Below, in pieces: positions 43,216-55,443 of a stretch of DNA of 64,000 nucleotides (the stretch's first letter is position 1; each line of letters starts with the position of its first letter). The notes beneath the pieces were generated by a model. That model saw nothing but the letters and a program-made list of their open reading frames with translations. It did no database searches and was not told where the DNA came from. The translations under genes and the position numbers were made by a program. This stretch comes from Scytalidium lignicola (lineage: Eukaryota; Ascomycota; Leotiomycetes), in assembly GCA_002812745.2 (NCBI GenBank), contig NCSJ02000016.1, forward strand, positions 62,001 to 126,000, read 5' to 3'.

Positions 43216-44711
43216 CTGGTGGTGTGTGGGAGATGCTCACGATTGGTGTACGGGCGTGGGGATGGTGATGTTGTTGCTTCGCTGTGCTGTGAGGTCGAGG
43301 CGGTCTTCGTAATTCGATCTCTTGAATTAAAACACCAGAACTGTCAAACAAGTACTAGAGCTTCAACTAGAAGATAATTCAATTTAATTCGAAAAGGAAC
43401 GTAAACACCACCTCCCGAGGCTCGTACTCTAAAGATGGCCGTCCACCATCCCGTCCAATAGCTCGCTTGCTGGTGCGATTGTTGTGAATCGTGTGCTTCG
43501 CGTGCAACAGCGTCCTGATAATAAGAAGCCTGCTTCGAATTGCTGCGAAATAAATTAGTTAATACAGCGCGAAAGTTGACCTGGCGTCCAGTATTTCCGT
43601 GTTTTGTGTATTTTCTGAATATTGCTAATGGGACAAAGCGAGGTACTGGGTTTGTTATCATTGCCCCGGTTGCGCAGCCAACGGTTATCGATAAATTCAT
43701 GTCACCAAAAGTTGCACAGACAGCGGTTAAGTATTTATGCACCACTAGCCAGGGGGCCATGCACCTAATAGCCTTGTCCGTATTCGGCAGTAAATCCCTT
43801 GACTTTTCATTCACAAAATACTTAGTCACGATGCTACTCCTTAATGACCGAAGTGGAAACGCGCCGGTCCTAAAGAATGTTATTAGCACCGTTGGGATAG
43901 CTCTTCTGGTTTCGCGTTTAAACGAGCGCACAGAAAACAATCCTTCAGAGGATTAGTAAGGACTGAGGCATTCCCCATACAACCAGATGAATATGCTAAT
44001 AGCATGGCTACAGCCTCAATTTGATCACAGTTTCCTCTTAAATCATATTATACTTGTGGTAGAATCTCTGCAGAGGGTACCACTAGACAGATGGATTACC
44101 TCTTTGGGTATACGAAAATAAAGACTCACGTAGGATCATCTAGCCTCGTAATCTGCATAAAGCACATGGGCATAGAATAGCCCCACTTGCCTTACTTGCC
44201 TTGTCAATGTCTTTTTATTGAAATCTTGAGGATTGAGTGAAAGTCTAAGGCTAGCTTATGCAATGGGGCCATCCGAGCGAACGAATCATCAGATGCCATA
44301 TTGTATATACCACTTACCCTGGTAGATTGCTAATCAATAGCACTTTTATTGTTGAAGCATGCCCATATGAATCGAATAAGCACCGAGAAACTTGTATTTC
44401 CATAGTAAGAAAATTAAAAAATCCATGTTTCAGCTTATTCCCTCCGCCTTTCAGTTGATTCGAAATGCCGTACCCGCTAAGTTATAGGTTGAAGAGCGGA
44501 AATCTTTCCACTTGAGTCAGCTGCTTACGTTATTTAATGGGCTGGGTTAGATTACGTGACCAACCCTCGTCACAAATCAGCCCTCCCATAAATATTGATG
44601 ATTGGACTTTTTATACACAGAAACGGTTAAGTGTAAATAATGTACAAGCAACTTTCTCTATACGCGTAGATGGTATCGCTAACCACTAATTTATTTCGAA
44701 AATCACAAAAG
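43216..44711. other. Intergenic, unresolved open frames
   Basis: Overlapping open frames on opposite strands at 43344-43940 (-) and 43540-43956 (+). Neither shows a domain or convincing start context, and at most one can be real. The rest is the promoter side of the DODA gene. Confidence 0.4.
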
Positions 44712-45630
44712 ATGACTCGCGCAGCATCAATCGCTATCACACATGGTGGAGGGCCAATGCCCGTACTGGGGGATCCTTCTCAAAAGGCCATAATCAAGTC
44801 TCTAAAAGAACGGATACCAGCTTTGCTGCGACTAGGAACCAAGGAGGCACCACGAGCGATTGTAGTGGTGACAGCGCACTGGCTTGAGAAAAATCCAACT
44901 ATTTCGAACGCCGAGAAACATGAATTGCTGTTTGATTACTACGGTTTTCCGCCACAGAGCTACACTTTTAAATACGATGCGCCAGGATCACCTCAAGTTG
45001 CGACCGAAGTATTCAATGCATTGAAGTCAGAGGGATTTACACCCGAGTATGACGACACCAGAGGTGGGTTTTAATCAACTTACAAAACCATTATATCCGA
45101 TGTTCTCTCTCAGGACCAGTTCAAATCTGACAATTAAATTTTCATGCGATATAGGTTGGGACCACGGCGTCTTCATTCCATTCCTCCTCATCGAACCTGC
45201 CGCCAAAATTCCTATAGTCCAGCTCTCCATTCTCTCCTCACAGGATGCTTCCATGCATTTTGCCATGGGTAAGGCATTATCAAAGCTACGTGATCACAAC
45301 ATAGCAATCGTTGGCTCCGGCTCTGCGAGCTTTCATAATCTACGGGTATTATTCAGCGGCATTCTTGAAGATCCAAGCTTTAAAAGTCTGCATGAGAAAT
45401 GGACAGATGCCAACACGGCGGCTCTCAGTAAAAAGCATGCAGCTTCGAGGGAGAAGGAATTTGATAACTGGCGATCATGGCCGGGAGCTTATGAGATGCA
45501 TCCTAAGGGAGGAGCTGATCACTTTATGCCTCTTGTGGTTTGTGCAGGCGCAGGAGGAGAGGATAAGACGGAGTATTTCAGTGACGAGACGTGGGGGATC
45601 AATATGTGGACGTATTATTGGAGGGACTAA
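44712..45630 (+). CDS. DODA-type extradiol ring-opening dioxygenase (LigB superfamily)
   Basis: Two exons, 44712-45063 and 45155-45630, give 275 aa. An in-frame ATG at 44670 would add 14 residues; the later ATG fits the family N-terminus, in which an I-T-H-G-G-G-P strand starts about ten residues in. Probable metal ligands are H11 (T-H-G-G-G), H56 (T-A-H-W) and H121 (W-D-H-G-V). G-S-G-S-A-S-F-H-N lies near residue 175 and D-H-F-M-P-L near 245. The family opens catechol-type rings such as 4,5-DOPA, using a non-haem metal. Fungal members are often of unknown substrate. No neighbour obviously shares an aromatic pathway, although the Baeyer-Villiger-type gene lies 15 kb away. Confidence 0.88.
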
Positions 45631-45965
45631 TTGCAAAGAATAACAAACGGTAATGGCTAGATTTTCTAATATACTTCTGGTTCAAAGTTAAAATCGATTC
45701 GGGAATTCATCAACGGAGAATGAGGAGCGCATAGAAATAAACAGTGTGTCTACATCTTACATGACATAAACCGAAAATGGTAACTTCGTTGCCCCTGAAT
45801 CAGCGTATAGCAAAATATATTATAAATAATTATCTCTTGGGGATTCACGCAAAGGATCGTCTAGAATACAGAATGAATTGATATGACATAGATATGGCAT
45901 AGACATCACACGAGGTGCTTCACTGTCCCGGCACCCTTGGACACCTCCTATTAACGGATCTATAT
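45631..45965. other. Convergent 3' region
   Basis: Between the DODA gene and the secreted Thr/Ser-rich gene. No feature seen. Confidence 0.5.
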
Positions 45966-47387
45966 TTACATGGGATGAATCTTTGCTGTATAAGTTGGGA
46001 AGCCATTAATTCCAGGTGTCGAGTACCAGAACTGGTTCGCGCCAGCATAATATGTGTAGGAATTAACGTTCGAATTTGGAATTGAAAATGTCAAGCTCAA
46101 GTCCTCGTTAACGGTAAATTGTATCGGTACGAGATGTGCAACATCACGGTCTGTATTATACCAGTCCAGCGTCCAGAACTCAATGTAATAATTGGCAATA
46201 TTGTTAGCGGTTGTTGCGATGGCTCCGAGTTCCAAAGCTACAAGACGGTTCTGGTCGTCAATTGTGAAAACGCTACCATCATCGGAAGTAGAAGAACCGT
46301 AAACGCCATCCGCTGTCCGTGTGGGAGCCCGCAAGTACATAGATGGTCCCCCACCAACTGGTATCATCTCCACTTTGAAGTCTGAGATTGGGATGGTGAC
46401 TGTTGGGGTGGGACTTAATGTGGTCGAGGTGATGGACACAGTGATAGTGCTGGTAGGAGCTGTGACAGTCGCGGTCTCTGTCTCTGCATTGTAGACTATT
46501 GTTGATGAGGTGACGACGCTGCTCTCAGTCACAGGGATGATGCTTATCTGAATGTCTGTGGATATCACATTACTCTGAATTGTCACAGTAGAAATACTGG
46601 TTGAAGTAATAGTTGTTAATGCCAATGATGTTACTGTTGGGGTTGGAAGCACTGTTGTCGTCAAAGCAGTACCAGAGACTCCAAGAAGACCACAAGCTGC
46701 AGAATATTCGGCGAATGCGGTGCAAGCAGATGCATAAGTAGGAATTGTGGGTGTTGCTGGAACGCAAGGTTCAGCTACAGTTCTCTTGGCTACCGCTGAA
46801 GTTAGAACATATGTTGGTGTATAAACCGTGGCTATTTCGGAAGGAGTGATGGTTTCGACTACTGTGACGCTAATAGTGGTCACTGGAGTCGAAGTTACTA
46901 GCTGAGTTGAGACTTGATCTTGTGTTAACGTTTCATATATTGTTGATACATCTGTCTCTGTCTCCGTTGTGAGCATAGTCGAGACCGTCTCCAGAGCATC
47001 AGTAAGTGTGAGAGTCTGGGTGGAAACAGCAACGGTTTGAATTGTTCTTGTACTGGTGACAGTACTACAGAAAGGGTCAGTCTATTTTCGGCCTAGATGC
47101 AGATATAGAAATGTTTCCGTACATGGCTGGTGGGGAGGCATAAACGGTACCAAGCACTGATACAATATTCTTGGTGCAGTCGGCCTTAGCAGAATTCGTA
47201 AAGTTCATGCCCTTGGCTGCGCCAACAACGACCAATCCTGTGAATAGCTTATCAGAGTTGGGCCAAAATTTTATCAAGAAGTAGAACTCGTACCACAGGT
47301 ACCATTACCCGTAGCTCGTTGCTCCATCACAGCTGCATTTGCAGCGGATGCAACCCCCAAAACAGCTCCAAGCAATGCGAATCTCAT
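45966..47387 (-). CDS. Secreted or cell-wall Thr/Ser-rich protein
   Basis: Three exons, 47387-47294, 47237-47123 and 47064-45966, give 435 aa. The N-terminus M-R-F-A-L-L-G-A-V-L-G-V-A-S-A-A-N-A is a clear signal peptide. A short cysteine-containing segment follows, then about 200 residues dominated by Thr, Ser, Val and Ile in repeated S-T-x-T/V patterns, a likely O-mannosylated stalk. The last 130 residues form a separate compact domain with Y-L-R-A-P-T, D-D-G-S-V-F and many aromatic residues, ending without a GPI-attachment tail. This layout is common in fungal wall and adhesin-like proteins. I cannot name the C-terminal domain. Confidence 0.75.
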
Positions 47388-49096
47388 GTTGACGCGTAAA
47401 TGAGTGACTCAAAAACAGCAAAGGAAAACAAACGAGTGACGAATAAACAAAAGGTAAAGACCGGACTTGGTAGCACCCAAAATAGAGAAAGAGGGTAAGG
47501 AGATGAATGCTTGATATATTTTTCAGATCCCTGTGTAATGCCATTTTACTGTCAAAGATCGAAATTACGAAAATGGCCTAGGTGCTGTGGAGATACTAGT
47601 CAAAGAAACTTTCAGCTCAAATCATCTGAGATGGCACGCGCCGCCGAAATATTTACGTCACATACAGTAGCTAGATTCTTTGAGCTAAAATATTCTCCAT
47701 CTAGGGAGAGTCTCTAATATCTACCCTATTTTAACCTATTTTATATCATAAATTCTGCAGCTATGAATGAGATATTAGTGCTGCGCAAATCACAACTTGA
47801 GATCTACGGGCGTCAAAGATCTCCATTTTCTTAAAGAAAGGTTCCCTGTTTCTCCTGTCAGTGTTTTTTTTACTTAACATGGCGCTTTTTAGTCCAGCTA
47901 TCCAACCTCAAGAGCCAAGATGTGAAGCGCTTACACAGTGTGGGTTTCAATAGTCAATTCGATAATCTCCACAAGGGGAAGAGGCCCTTTCAGTTCGTCT
48001 AGATGCGGGAAGGCCGAAGAAGTCTAACTAGAAATGATTTCCGCCGTGCAAGCGAGGATCTAGACTTCGACCTGCTCCAGACTCAGCAGCTCCAAAAGCG
48101 CCTTCTTGCAATTATCTGATGTCTGGTTCCACCATTCTTCAATTACCTCTCCATATAGCGAATGGGAAACATCAGGGAATTCTTGCCGTACCCACATAAG
48201 TACAACGCTTCCACTCAACGGCTTGAGATGTCTCTATATGGATATTTGCCGGCCCAGTTATAATAGAGCAGTGAACTAAACTAAATATATTGTCCTTGTA
48301 AGAGACTCATCCGGTTTAGAATACGGACTACGAAATCGAACACTCTTGGCACGCCGATGGCATTGAAGTGCATATTGAGGCGCCGGCAAAGCCACAGATC
48401 TTTGTATCAAGATGAGAGTCGAACAAGAGGGTTCTAATCTTTTAGCCAGTCTAGTGAAAATAAAAGTCACCAAGTCAGAAGGGAGAGAAGATAATAAGCA
48501 AATTTACAGAAATTCTTTTGTTAGCATGTGATTGAAATGATTGGTAGGACTTGGTTGTGTTGGCGAAGAACGAGTCGACTCCGTCAGCATCTCCCAATGA
48601 CTGATAAACAATTCTCATCTCATATAACTTCATTGCTCCCTTGTAGTAGTAATATAAATTAGCTAAATTACAGAAAACTTCTAGGAGTAGACAGTTAGAA
48701 GAGAAGTAAATAATTCAAGCTCCCAACGAATGCATAACTCCCCCATCCGAACTATTATGCTTCTCTTATGATTAAATTGTGCTAGAATAAAGCACTTAGT
48801 TATGTCTTCCCCTCAATATTGGTAATTATGGTAGCAAATATGATGTAAACTGTTTGTCATTATGAGACTAACACTCCGGGTTGGAACGAGGGGTAATTGC
48901 TAACCTTGATAGACTTCGCAATTATACTTTCCTGATATATTACAATCGAACGCTTCCTTACTGGAATAATTTATTGCCTTACTATATCTATGTATTATAT
49001 ATCAAGACAGCAACAATTCAATCGTGTCAAAACTACGAATCACATCAGCCAAGGAGGTTCAGCCGCGGCACAGAAGCTCTAGAACCAAAATCCAGC
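47388..49096. other. Intergenic with an unidentified minus-strand remnant
   Basis: Promoter side of the secreted protein, then at about 48240-48060 (-) a readable stretch containing W-V-R-Q-E-F-P-D-V-S and E-E-W-W-N-Q-T-S-D-N-C ending in a stop. It looks like the end of a decayed gene. The plus-strand frame extending upstream of 49097 is probably 5' UTR of the F-box gene. Confidence 0.35.
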
Positions 49097-50242
49097 ATGG
49101 AAAGGCTTCCTGTAGAAGTGCTTCAATTGATAAATGACAATTTGCCAATGAGCTCCAAGGCGTTATTTTATTTAAGCTGCCGAGAAATTGCGGTCAAACT
49201 TGGATCAAACTGCCTAAAGGAGTTAAATTATGGGGAAAACATTCAACAAATGCAGGAATTCCAGGAAAATTTGGAAAGAGATTTGGAGGATTTTATATTC
49301 TGTCCTTCCTGCAAGAAGCTTCACTACTCTGGCGATTCTTCCAATTTCAAATATCCACCATGTCTGACCAAAGGCGAGATGACACGGACTACTTTGGATT
49401 TCCACAGAAGATGTAACAGCACACTTCTATTAATGGCCATAAAGCGTGGTATGTATGGCCAAGATTGCACAAAACTCTTATCGCGGATGTCATCGTATGG
49501 GAAATTGCGAAGGGCTTGGGAATATGATTATCCTTCCAGCAACTATCTCACCTACAGGAAGGTTCAATATCAGATCATAAACAATAGCCTATACGCTCGA
49601 ACGCAAATAATTGTTGTTCCAAGAGGTATTGGACACAAATCTTTTGGGGTTTGGGGGAGAATTATTTGTCCTCATACTGAATTAAAATCTGGTCCTGAAG
49701 GCTTCGGTGGTAAAGCTCCGCCCGTGCATGGTGGATCTAGCTGTGCATGCAAGCAAGGAGGGCGTGGAATCATACATAAGTGTGACCAATGCTTCACGGA
49801 ATTCCAGGTCAAATTTAAGAAACTTCATCCACATATAAATGCCATGTTCGTGACTCAGTGGCAAAATATAGGAAGTTTGGAGGCATGTCTACATTGGACA
49901 AAATCGAATAGAAATGGCTCAGGCCTTCATCACGAAAGAGGTAAATTTCGGTGTGGGGATGTTATTCGAGAATTTGAGGGAGGATCTGAGTTTAAATTTG
50001 ATTTAGTTCTAACTTCAAATGAAGTCGGCCGTATAGTCGAGAATGTCCTAGGACAGCCCCGTTCAATGAAACCGAACCCTCCCCATATTATTACCACTAG
50101 GAGGAATCAGTACAAAGNAAAAAAAGGTCCATGTGCGTTGGAGGAAGAGATAAGATGTTATTCAATAGCTCGAGATTGCATTTGTTTGATTTCAGACCTC
50201 GATAGCACAATTTTCTTGGCATTGAAAGCTCTGAGGAAATAA
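49097..50242 (+). CDS. F-box-like protein of unknown target
   Basis: Single exon, 381 aa from the ATG at 49097. An earlier ATG at 48881 gives a lysine- and tyrosine-rich extension unlike the family. M-E-R-L-P-V-E-V-L-Q-L-I at the start, followed by a short helical stretch ending in a cysteine, is the F-box form seen in large fungal families. F-box proteins connect targets to SCF ubiquitin ligases. After it come C-P-S-C near residue 75 and two cysteine pairs (C-A-C and C-D-Q-C, about 220-240), which may bind zinc. There is one N base at 50117 inside a run of A, so one codon is undetermined and a frame error is possible there. The target is unknown. Confidence 0.65.
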   Translation: MERLPVEVLQLINDNLPMSSKALFYLSCREIAVKLGSNCLKELNYGENIQQMQEFQENLERDLEDFIFCPSCKKLHYSGDSSNFKYPPCLTKGEMTRTTLDFHRRCNSTLLLMAIKRGMYGQDCTKLLSRMSSYGKLRRAWEYDYPSSNYLTYRKVQYQIINNSLYARTQIIVVPRGIGHKSFGVWGRIICPHTELKSGPEGFGGKAPPVHGGSSCACKQGGRGIIHKCDQCFTEFQVKFKKLHPHINAMFVTQWQNIGSLEACLHWTKSNRNGSGLHHERGKFRCGDVIREFEGGSEFKFDLVLTSNEVGRIVENVLGQPRSMKPNPPHIITTRRNQYKXKKGPCALEEEIRCYSIARDCICLISDLDSTIFLALKALRK

Positions 50243-52066
50243 GTTAAAATACCTTGTATTTATTGATGATGGGCTTCAACTACTCGTCTTTTTTGAATAC
50301 CAAATAAATTACGATAAATTTTGAAACACAAATGTGAACTCTGAGAATTGAGAATTGAATGTGACTATGATTCTTCTAGAGAGGAGCATAGTACGTCGTT
50401 GACATGAATCAAATAGATCTTACGTCTGTACCCTACAGGTCGTATTACTAAAGGCCAGAGCTAAATCTACACACCTAGCGCGTTCTGATATCTACACACA
50501 TGATGATACGTCAATCTGTTTTAAGGTTATATGGGCTGTTAGTCTGTTATTCTCGGTGTCGGGCTCATGACTACTTCAAAAGCATCTTCTACTAGCTATA
50601 TTCCCCCGCCAGTCTCGAATGCTCCCATTCAAGGGCTGAGGGAAGCGTCATCGAGCGCGGAAGATGGAGCACGCATGGACAACTTCTTCCAATCGGCGAA
50701 GACCAGCGGGCAGCGTACTCTAGGATGGCCGAAGGGGAACGAGCTGAAATTCGGCCGTTGCTATGCGCTAGCCGGGATACGATTCTAAGTGGATATGAGG
50801 TCGAACTCGACGTTGAAGTCGGACGTTCAGGCTTGTTGAAGAGTTAGGGAGGTTCCCTAGTGTTAGTATATGATATGTTCCAAACTTCCGTCAGAATTTC
50901 GGCGAGGCAGAATGGTCCAAAGTTAACGGGGCATTGACGGTTGGCGAGGCAGTCGGCGGTGGTAAGCTTAACTTACCCAGTCGTCTTTCCAAGACATTCC
51001 ATATTGACCAGTTTATCTTGTGCTATACTAGAGGATAGAATTGCCTTTTGTGCCTTCTTAATCATTCTCTGCTTGGCGACAAATGGTCCTATTCCAATGG
51101 ACTAGTTGAAATGAAGAACATATCTATAAATCGCCACTCAAGACTCCGCTGATCTAGTACAGGTACTCGACCCTGTCGGGTTCGGCGGGATGGAGCCTCT
51201 GATCTCATTCTCATTGTTCCAATCTTATCTTCCTGGGTGATGGAATCGTAGGAGCAGAATCTTCCTTGAACTCGACAACTTGTAGTTGTGCGGGTTTTTC
51301 GAATTCCGCAGCATCGGTCGGCATCTATATCCTTTGGCAGAGCGTTGTCATTGGGGAAACCTTGACTTTGGTCATACATATAAGATAATCAGATAATGCA
51401 GCCGGGAAGATGTAACAGGTGCAGCGTCAGGCGTTGCTGAGAAGTGCAACGACCCTAGGATATTTTACTGTGTTTGAAGAACATATTTCAAGTTAACGCT
51501 AAATTACTATGGCTCATACTTCCAAGATTTAATCCCCGGCGGCATGGCGAGATATTGGGAGCGGAGAGCCACCCGATACTGCACCTTGACGTGTTAAAAT
51601 CAGCATCGAATTGTGAATTTCAGGAGCTCTTACTTGACTATTGCCTTCTAATCATAGTGCGACATTGTGTTCTATTCGCCAAGGACATAGCTCCAGCCCA
51701 GTCACGTGTAGACTAACCTAAAGCGGAGGCGATGATTAAGCGACGTTAATTAGGGGGCCGCCATTGGGGCTCCATGGGCTCCTTCTCGCATGGGATAATC
51801 CTGCTATCAAGATAGCCTGCCATGCGCTGATACGGCTATGTGGTGGTATGTACGTGACCACAACCATCTACATGAAGACTTAGACTTTAAACACGAATGT
51901 ATTAAGACACACCTCTACACTTTATGCTTCATACTCGCACCATTACACTACGCTCTGCACTCAGGTGAGCAGTCAGTGCTTTCGTCCTGGCTCGGCCGTT
52001 GCTAGCCACCCTCAGCCTCCCGTGGGAACAATAGACCTACCTATACATAGAGAAATCCGAGCAAAA
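50243..52066. other. Intergenic
   Basis: No recognised gene. A frame at 50567-50788 (+) has no known motif. The segment 50800-51400 has normal GC and might hold an old repeat. The last 300 bases are the promoter and 5' leader of the Dal81-like gene, which may contain an additional intron. Confidence 0.45.
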
Positions 52067-54698
52067 ATGGAGACTGTTTCAGGCCAGCAGGATCAGCAGC
52101 AGCAGAAATCCCGGCCATATCGCTCCAAGCGGCAGCGGCCATGTGACGTCTGTCGACGCCGCAAGCACGCGTGTATTCTTGATGGAGAGCCCCCATGCTC
52201 CATCTGTCGTACTCTCAACACCGCCTGCACCTTCAATGAACCACCAGGCAAAAGACGACGGCATGAGAATCGTTTTGCTTTCTCGCGTCCCATTAGCAGG
52301 GGCGTGGCGCCCGACAGCCGCTATACTGAGCCCGCTGACCCCATATGGGAGCTGAATGAACCATTTCCTGACACTTCACAAATGCTCTCCCAGCCTGTCC
52401 TTTTCGATAATGATCCGGTCCATTCGACTCCTCCACCACCTACCACCGTCCTGTCGAGTCATCACGGCTACTGGCGATTTCCTTCCGCCACGGATGACCT
52501 GTTCCCGCTGGACGAATCGCTGTTGCAGCTCCATCAGGGTACTGCACTGGAACAATTTGCACATCTCGGAAGACTGCACACAAATGCCACTGCGAGCATT
52601 GACGAAGAACCAGACGAGGATGTAGAGCATGACGACAGCAACACCGAGGAAGAGGCACAAACATCTAGGACGAAGGAACCCACTGCAAATGAGCGTCGCC
52701 ATGTTTGTCAAGCAGAGACCGGCAACGCTGCCGGTGCTGTGATCAGGTCATCACAGCCCATCCATTCTCTCGATGAGATTGAAGGGTTCTCGGTGCAGTA
52801 TTTCGGACTTTCCGGTGAAATGGATCCCTATGTTCTGCGTCACTTCCGCTTTGCTGACGAAGGAACCTCTAAGTTTTTCAAAGTCCACTATCGTCGACTC
52901 GCCTCCGAGTCACCAAGAGGTTACCCTACGGAAGGTCAACAGATCCCGGTTCACTTCATGCTCAGCGCAAATGAGCTCTTACGCTCCCCCGAAATGGAAG
53001 CCGTGGAGTCAGAAACAATAGGCAAGCAAGTCACGACCAAAGAGTCCCTAGATGCTATAATTGCTCCTGAAATTGGAGCACGACTAGTTGGTTTGTAAGC
53101 TTGCTCCGATAGACTTATACCTTCTTTCCGGCCTGCAGTTCTAACATTAAGAAGGTTCCTTCGATACGTTTTCCCCAGTCTCCCGGTCTTGTCTCGCAGT
53201 CGACTGGAACTCAAATCAGAAACATTGATACCGCGATTGAGTGCTTTGGGGGCTATTCCTCCATTCCTTCTAGCCGCTGTCTATGCTTTAGGCGCCAAAT
53301 TTTGCCGCTACGATCCTGTGTTGAGTATCTCCTATGTTTACACCAAGTTTCCTACCCACAAACTCTGGCCAATTGTACGTCAGGGCATCATGCAAGAATC
53401 TCATACGCCGCATCTGTCCGTCCTCCAAGCGGCACTGCTCTATCTCCAAATGCCACAGGCCGAAACCGCAACGTCCGTGGCAGACCCCCCATTCCGATGG
53501 TCTATGCTGGGCTTCACGGTATTCCTGGCGACCAGCTTAGGCTTACATCTGGATTGTCTTTCATGGTCCATTCCAGCGTGGGAGAAGCGAATCCGTCGAC
53601 GACTCTGGTGGATCGTCTACTCGGAGACGACGTGGCGCAGCCTCCTCCTGGGATATCCGCACCCAATACCCTCTGACCAGTGGGATGTGGGCCCCCTCCG
53701 AGACTCTGACTTTGTCATAGATAATTTGTGTTGTCCAAGCGAGGAGACGAACACACGAGAAGTGCGGCAGCAGGAATTGTGTCCGTTCTGTCATCTGGGA
53801 TACGATTTCAGATACCTGGCGAGTTTGGCGACAATTGCGTACGACGTGTATGCTGCGTTTTACACCTTGGCCGCAGCGCGGAAACATGCGCAAGATTTTG
53901 CCTCATCTTTCGCAGTGGCGCAACCGCTACTTGAAAAACTGGGCCTCTGGCAGACTGCTCTGCCTCCCCATCTCCAGGTAGGATGTATGCAACGATCCAC
54001 CAGGAAGAATGCTTTCCATACCGACTCGAGTGCATATCTCCGATTAGCATTCCTCACTTTAGAAGTGTTAGTTTACCGCGCCATGTTTCGACCACTGGAC
54101 GATAAAGTCCCTCGAGATACTATTGCCACAACCTCAAAGCATGCACGATCTATCGATAATGCCGCACTACATCCCTTACCAAATCGCGTTGATGGCAACA
54201 GTGTTCCTGAATGGGATGCTTCTCACGTTGAAGAAACTTTACAAGGTGCTATTACCTGGCTGAACCATGCGTTATCGTATGCACAAAACTTAACAGCAAA
54301 GGATCGTAATAGCTTTTGGTATTCCTGTATGTTCGTTCATCTTTCTGTGCACTCTTTCTGTGCACCTTCCCCATCTAGATGCGTTACTAAACTGTTATGA
54401 TTATTTAGGGTCCCGCATTGGCTTTGCAACAATATCGAACTTCATAATACTTCTGCTGATCCAAGCAACGTCTGCAGAAAACGCTCAAGCAATCAGAAGA
54501 ATGCTTGATCTTTGGACTAAAACTCTCCGTGAACAAGGCGCCACCTTCGATCAGATGCATCTCGGCCTTCTTCGGCTGGATTCCTTGTTTTGTTCTGGAT
54601 TCGAGAGGGTCTTCCGGTTTCCGGAATTTGTAAAGGAGGTTTTACAAAATGATTCGAGGGAATACGGTATATATGCAGGTTTACCTCAAGCTATTTAA
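52067..54698 (+). CDS. Zn(II)2Cys6 transcription factor, Dal81/TamA-like
   Basis: Three exons, 52067-53094, 53152-54326 and 54409-54698, give 830 aa. ATG 52067 is the first in the frame; upstream codons remain open, so an extra 5' exon is possible. The cluster is C26, C29, C36, C44, C47 and C54, preceded by S-K-R-Q-R-P-C-D-V-C, which recalls Dal81/Uga35 and Aspergillus TamA. So does Y-F-G-L-S-G-E-M-D-P-Y, which begins the middle region near residue 245. S-F-W-Y-S-W-S-R-I-G-F-A joins across the second intron and confirms the splice. Dal81-type proteins assist pathway regulators of GABA, urea and allantoin use. Nearby nucleoside hydrolase and nucleobase permease genes fit a nitrogen-scavenging role, by inference only. 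Confidence 0.8.
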
Positions 54699-54970
54699 AA
54701 GACTTCTAAGTTCATGGGAACACTTCGCTCCCGAAGATGGGATAGCCTGTCCCAAATTTTATTACCAATTCTTCAAGAAATACTATTCGCATCTGGCCTC
54801 CTTTTCCACACCCCGTCACGGCATGAGCTGAAGCCCCCCCTCGGTCTCTCCTCCTATACTTTGGGTTTCTTTAAGCAGTATCGCAGGTGCAGCTACTATA
54901 TAAACGACTTCAGCTCATTCAATATATACATTTCTCCCAAGAAATATTTTCAGGAATTCTGTCGTCTTAT

Positions 54971-55443
54971 TCACCTTGCAAGGATACACCTGGCTTGCAC
55001 TACCTGTACCTGATTTACAACTCCATCGCTCCAGTTGACAAACTCCAAATGCACAGGATCTTGCAGGGCATAGTAATGTCTATCTTCGATTAAATCAAAC
55101 TCCATAATAAATGAGTGTGTGATGCCGTTCTAGAGGAAGGTACTTGATGTTAGATTTTGACCACTACAATTAAGTGCTCCCAAATCGCGATGCTGCTTTA
55201 CCTGAATCCCCTGTACAGATTTATCCTTGCCACGCCTGCGCGATTTAATATAGGGATCCTTAGTATCTGAAGACATGTGTCCTTGAGTCGGAGCATTCTC
55301 TCGCAAAGCTTATGACACAAATATAAGTTCACTGCAAACCCCCAGTCTATTTGGGAGTGAAGGGTTTTGGAACTTACCTCTTTTGCGTCCCCATGCTCGG
55401 TCTCGTCTCTGAGCCGGAACAGTACAATGTGTGTTACCACCAT
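54971..55443 (-). pseudogene. Stress-responsive A/B barrel (Dabb) domain pseudogene
   Basis: Three exons can be traced: 55443-55378, 55308-55202 and 55129-54971. The start M-V-V-T-H-I-V-L-F-R-L is diagnostic of the dimeric alpha/beta barrel Dabb family, small proteins of about 110 residues. In exon 2 the reading frame breaks after D-T-C-L-(H). The expected D-T-K-D-P-Y-I-K-S continues in another frame, as if four bases had been lost near 55266. The third exon continues normally with N-G-I-T-H-S-F-I-M-E-F and ends V-Q-V-V-Q. The product as read would be nonsense after exon 2, unless this is a sequencing error. Confidence 0.7.

Noticed and set aside
43344..43956. Opposing 198- and 138-codon frames as two genes
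   Set aside because: Neither has a domain or good start context and both cannot be real; left as unresolved.
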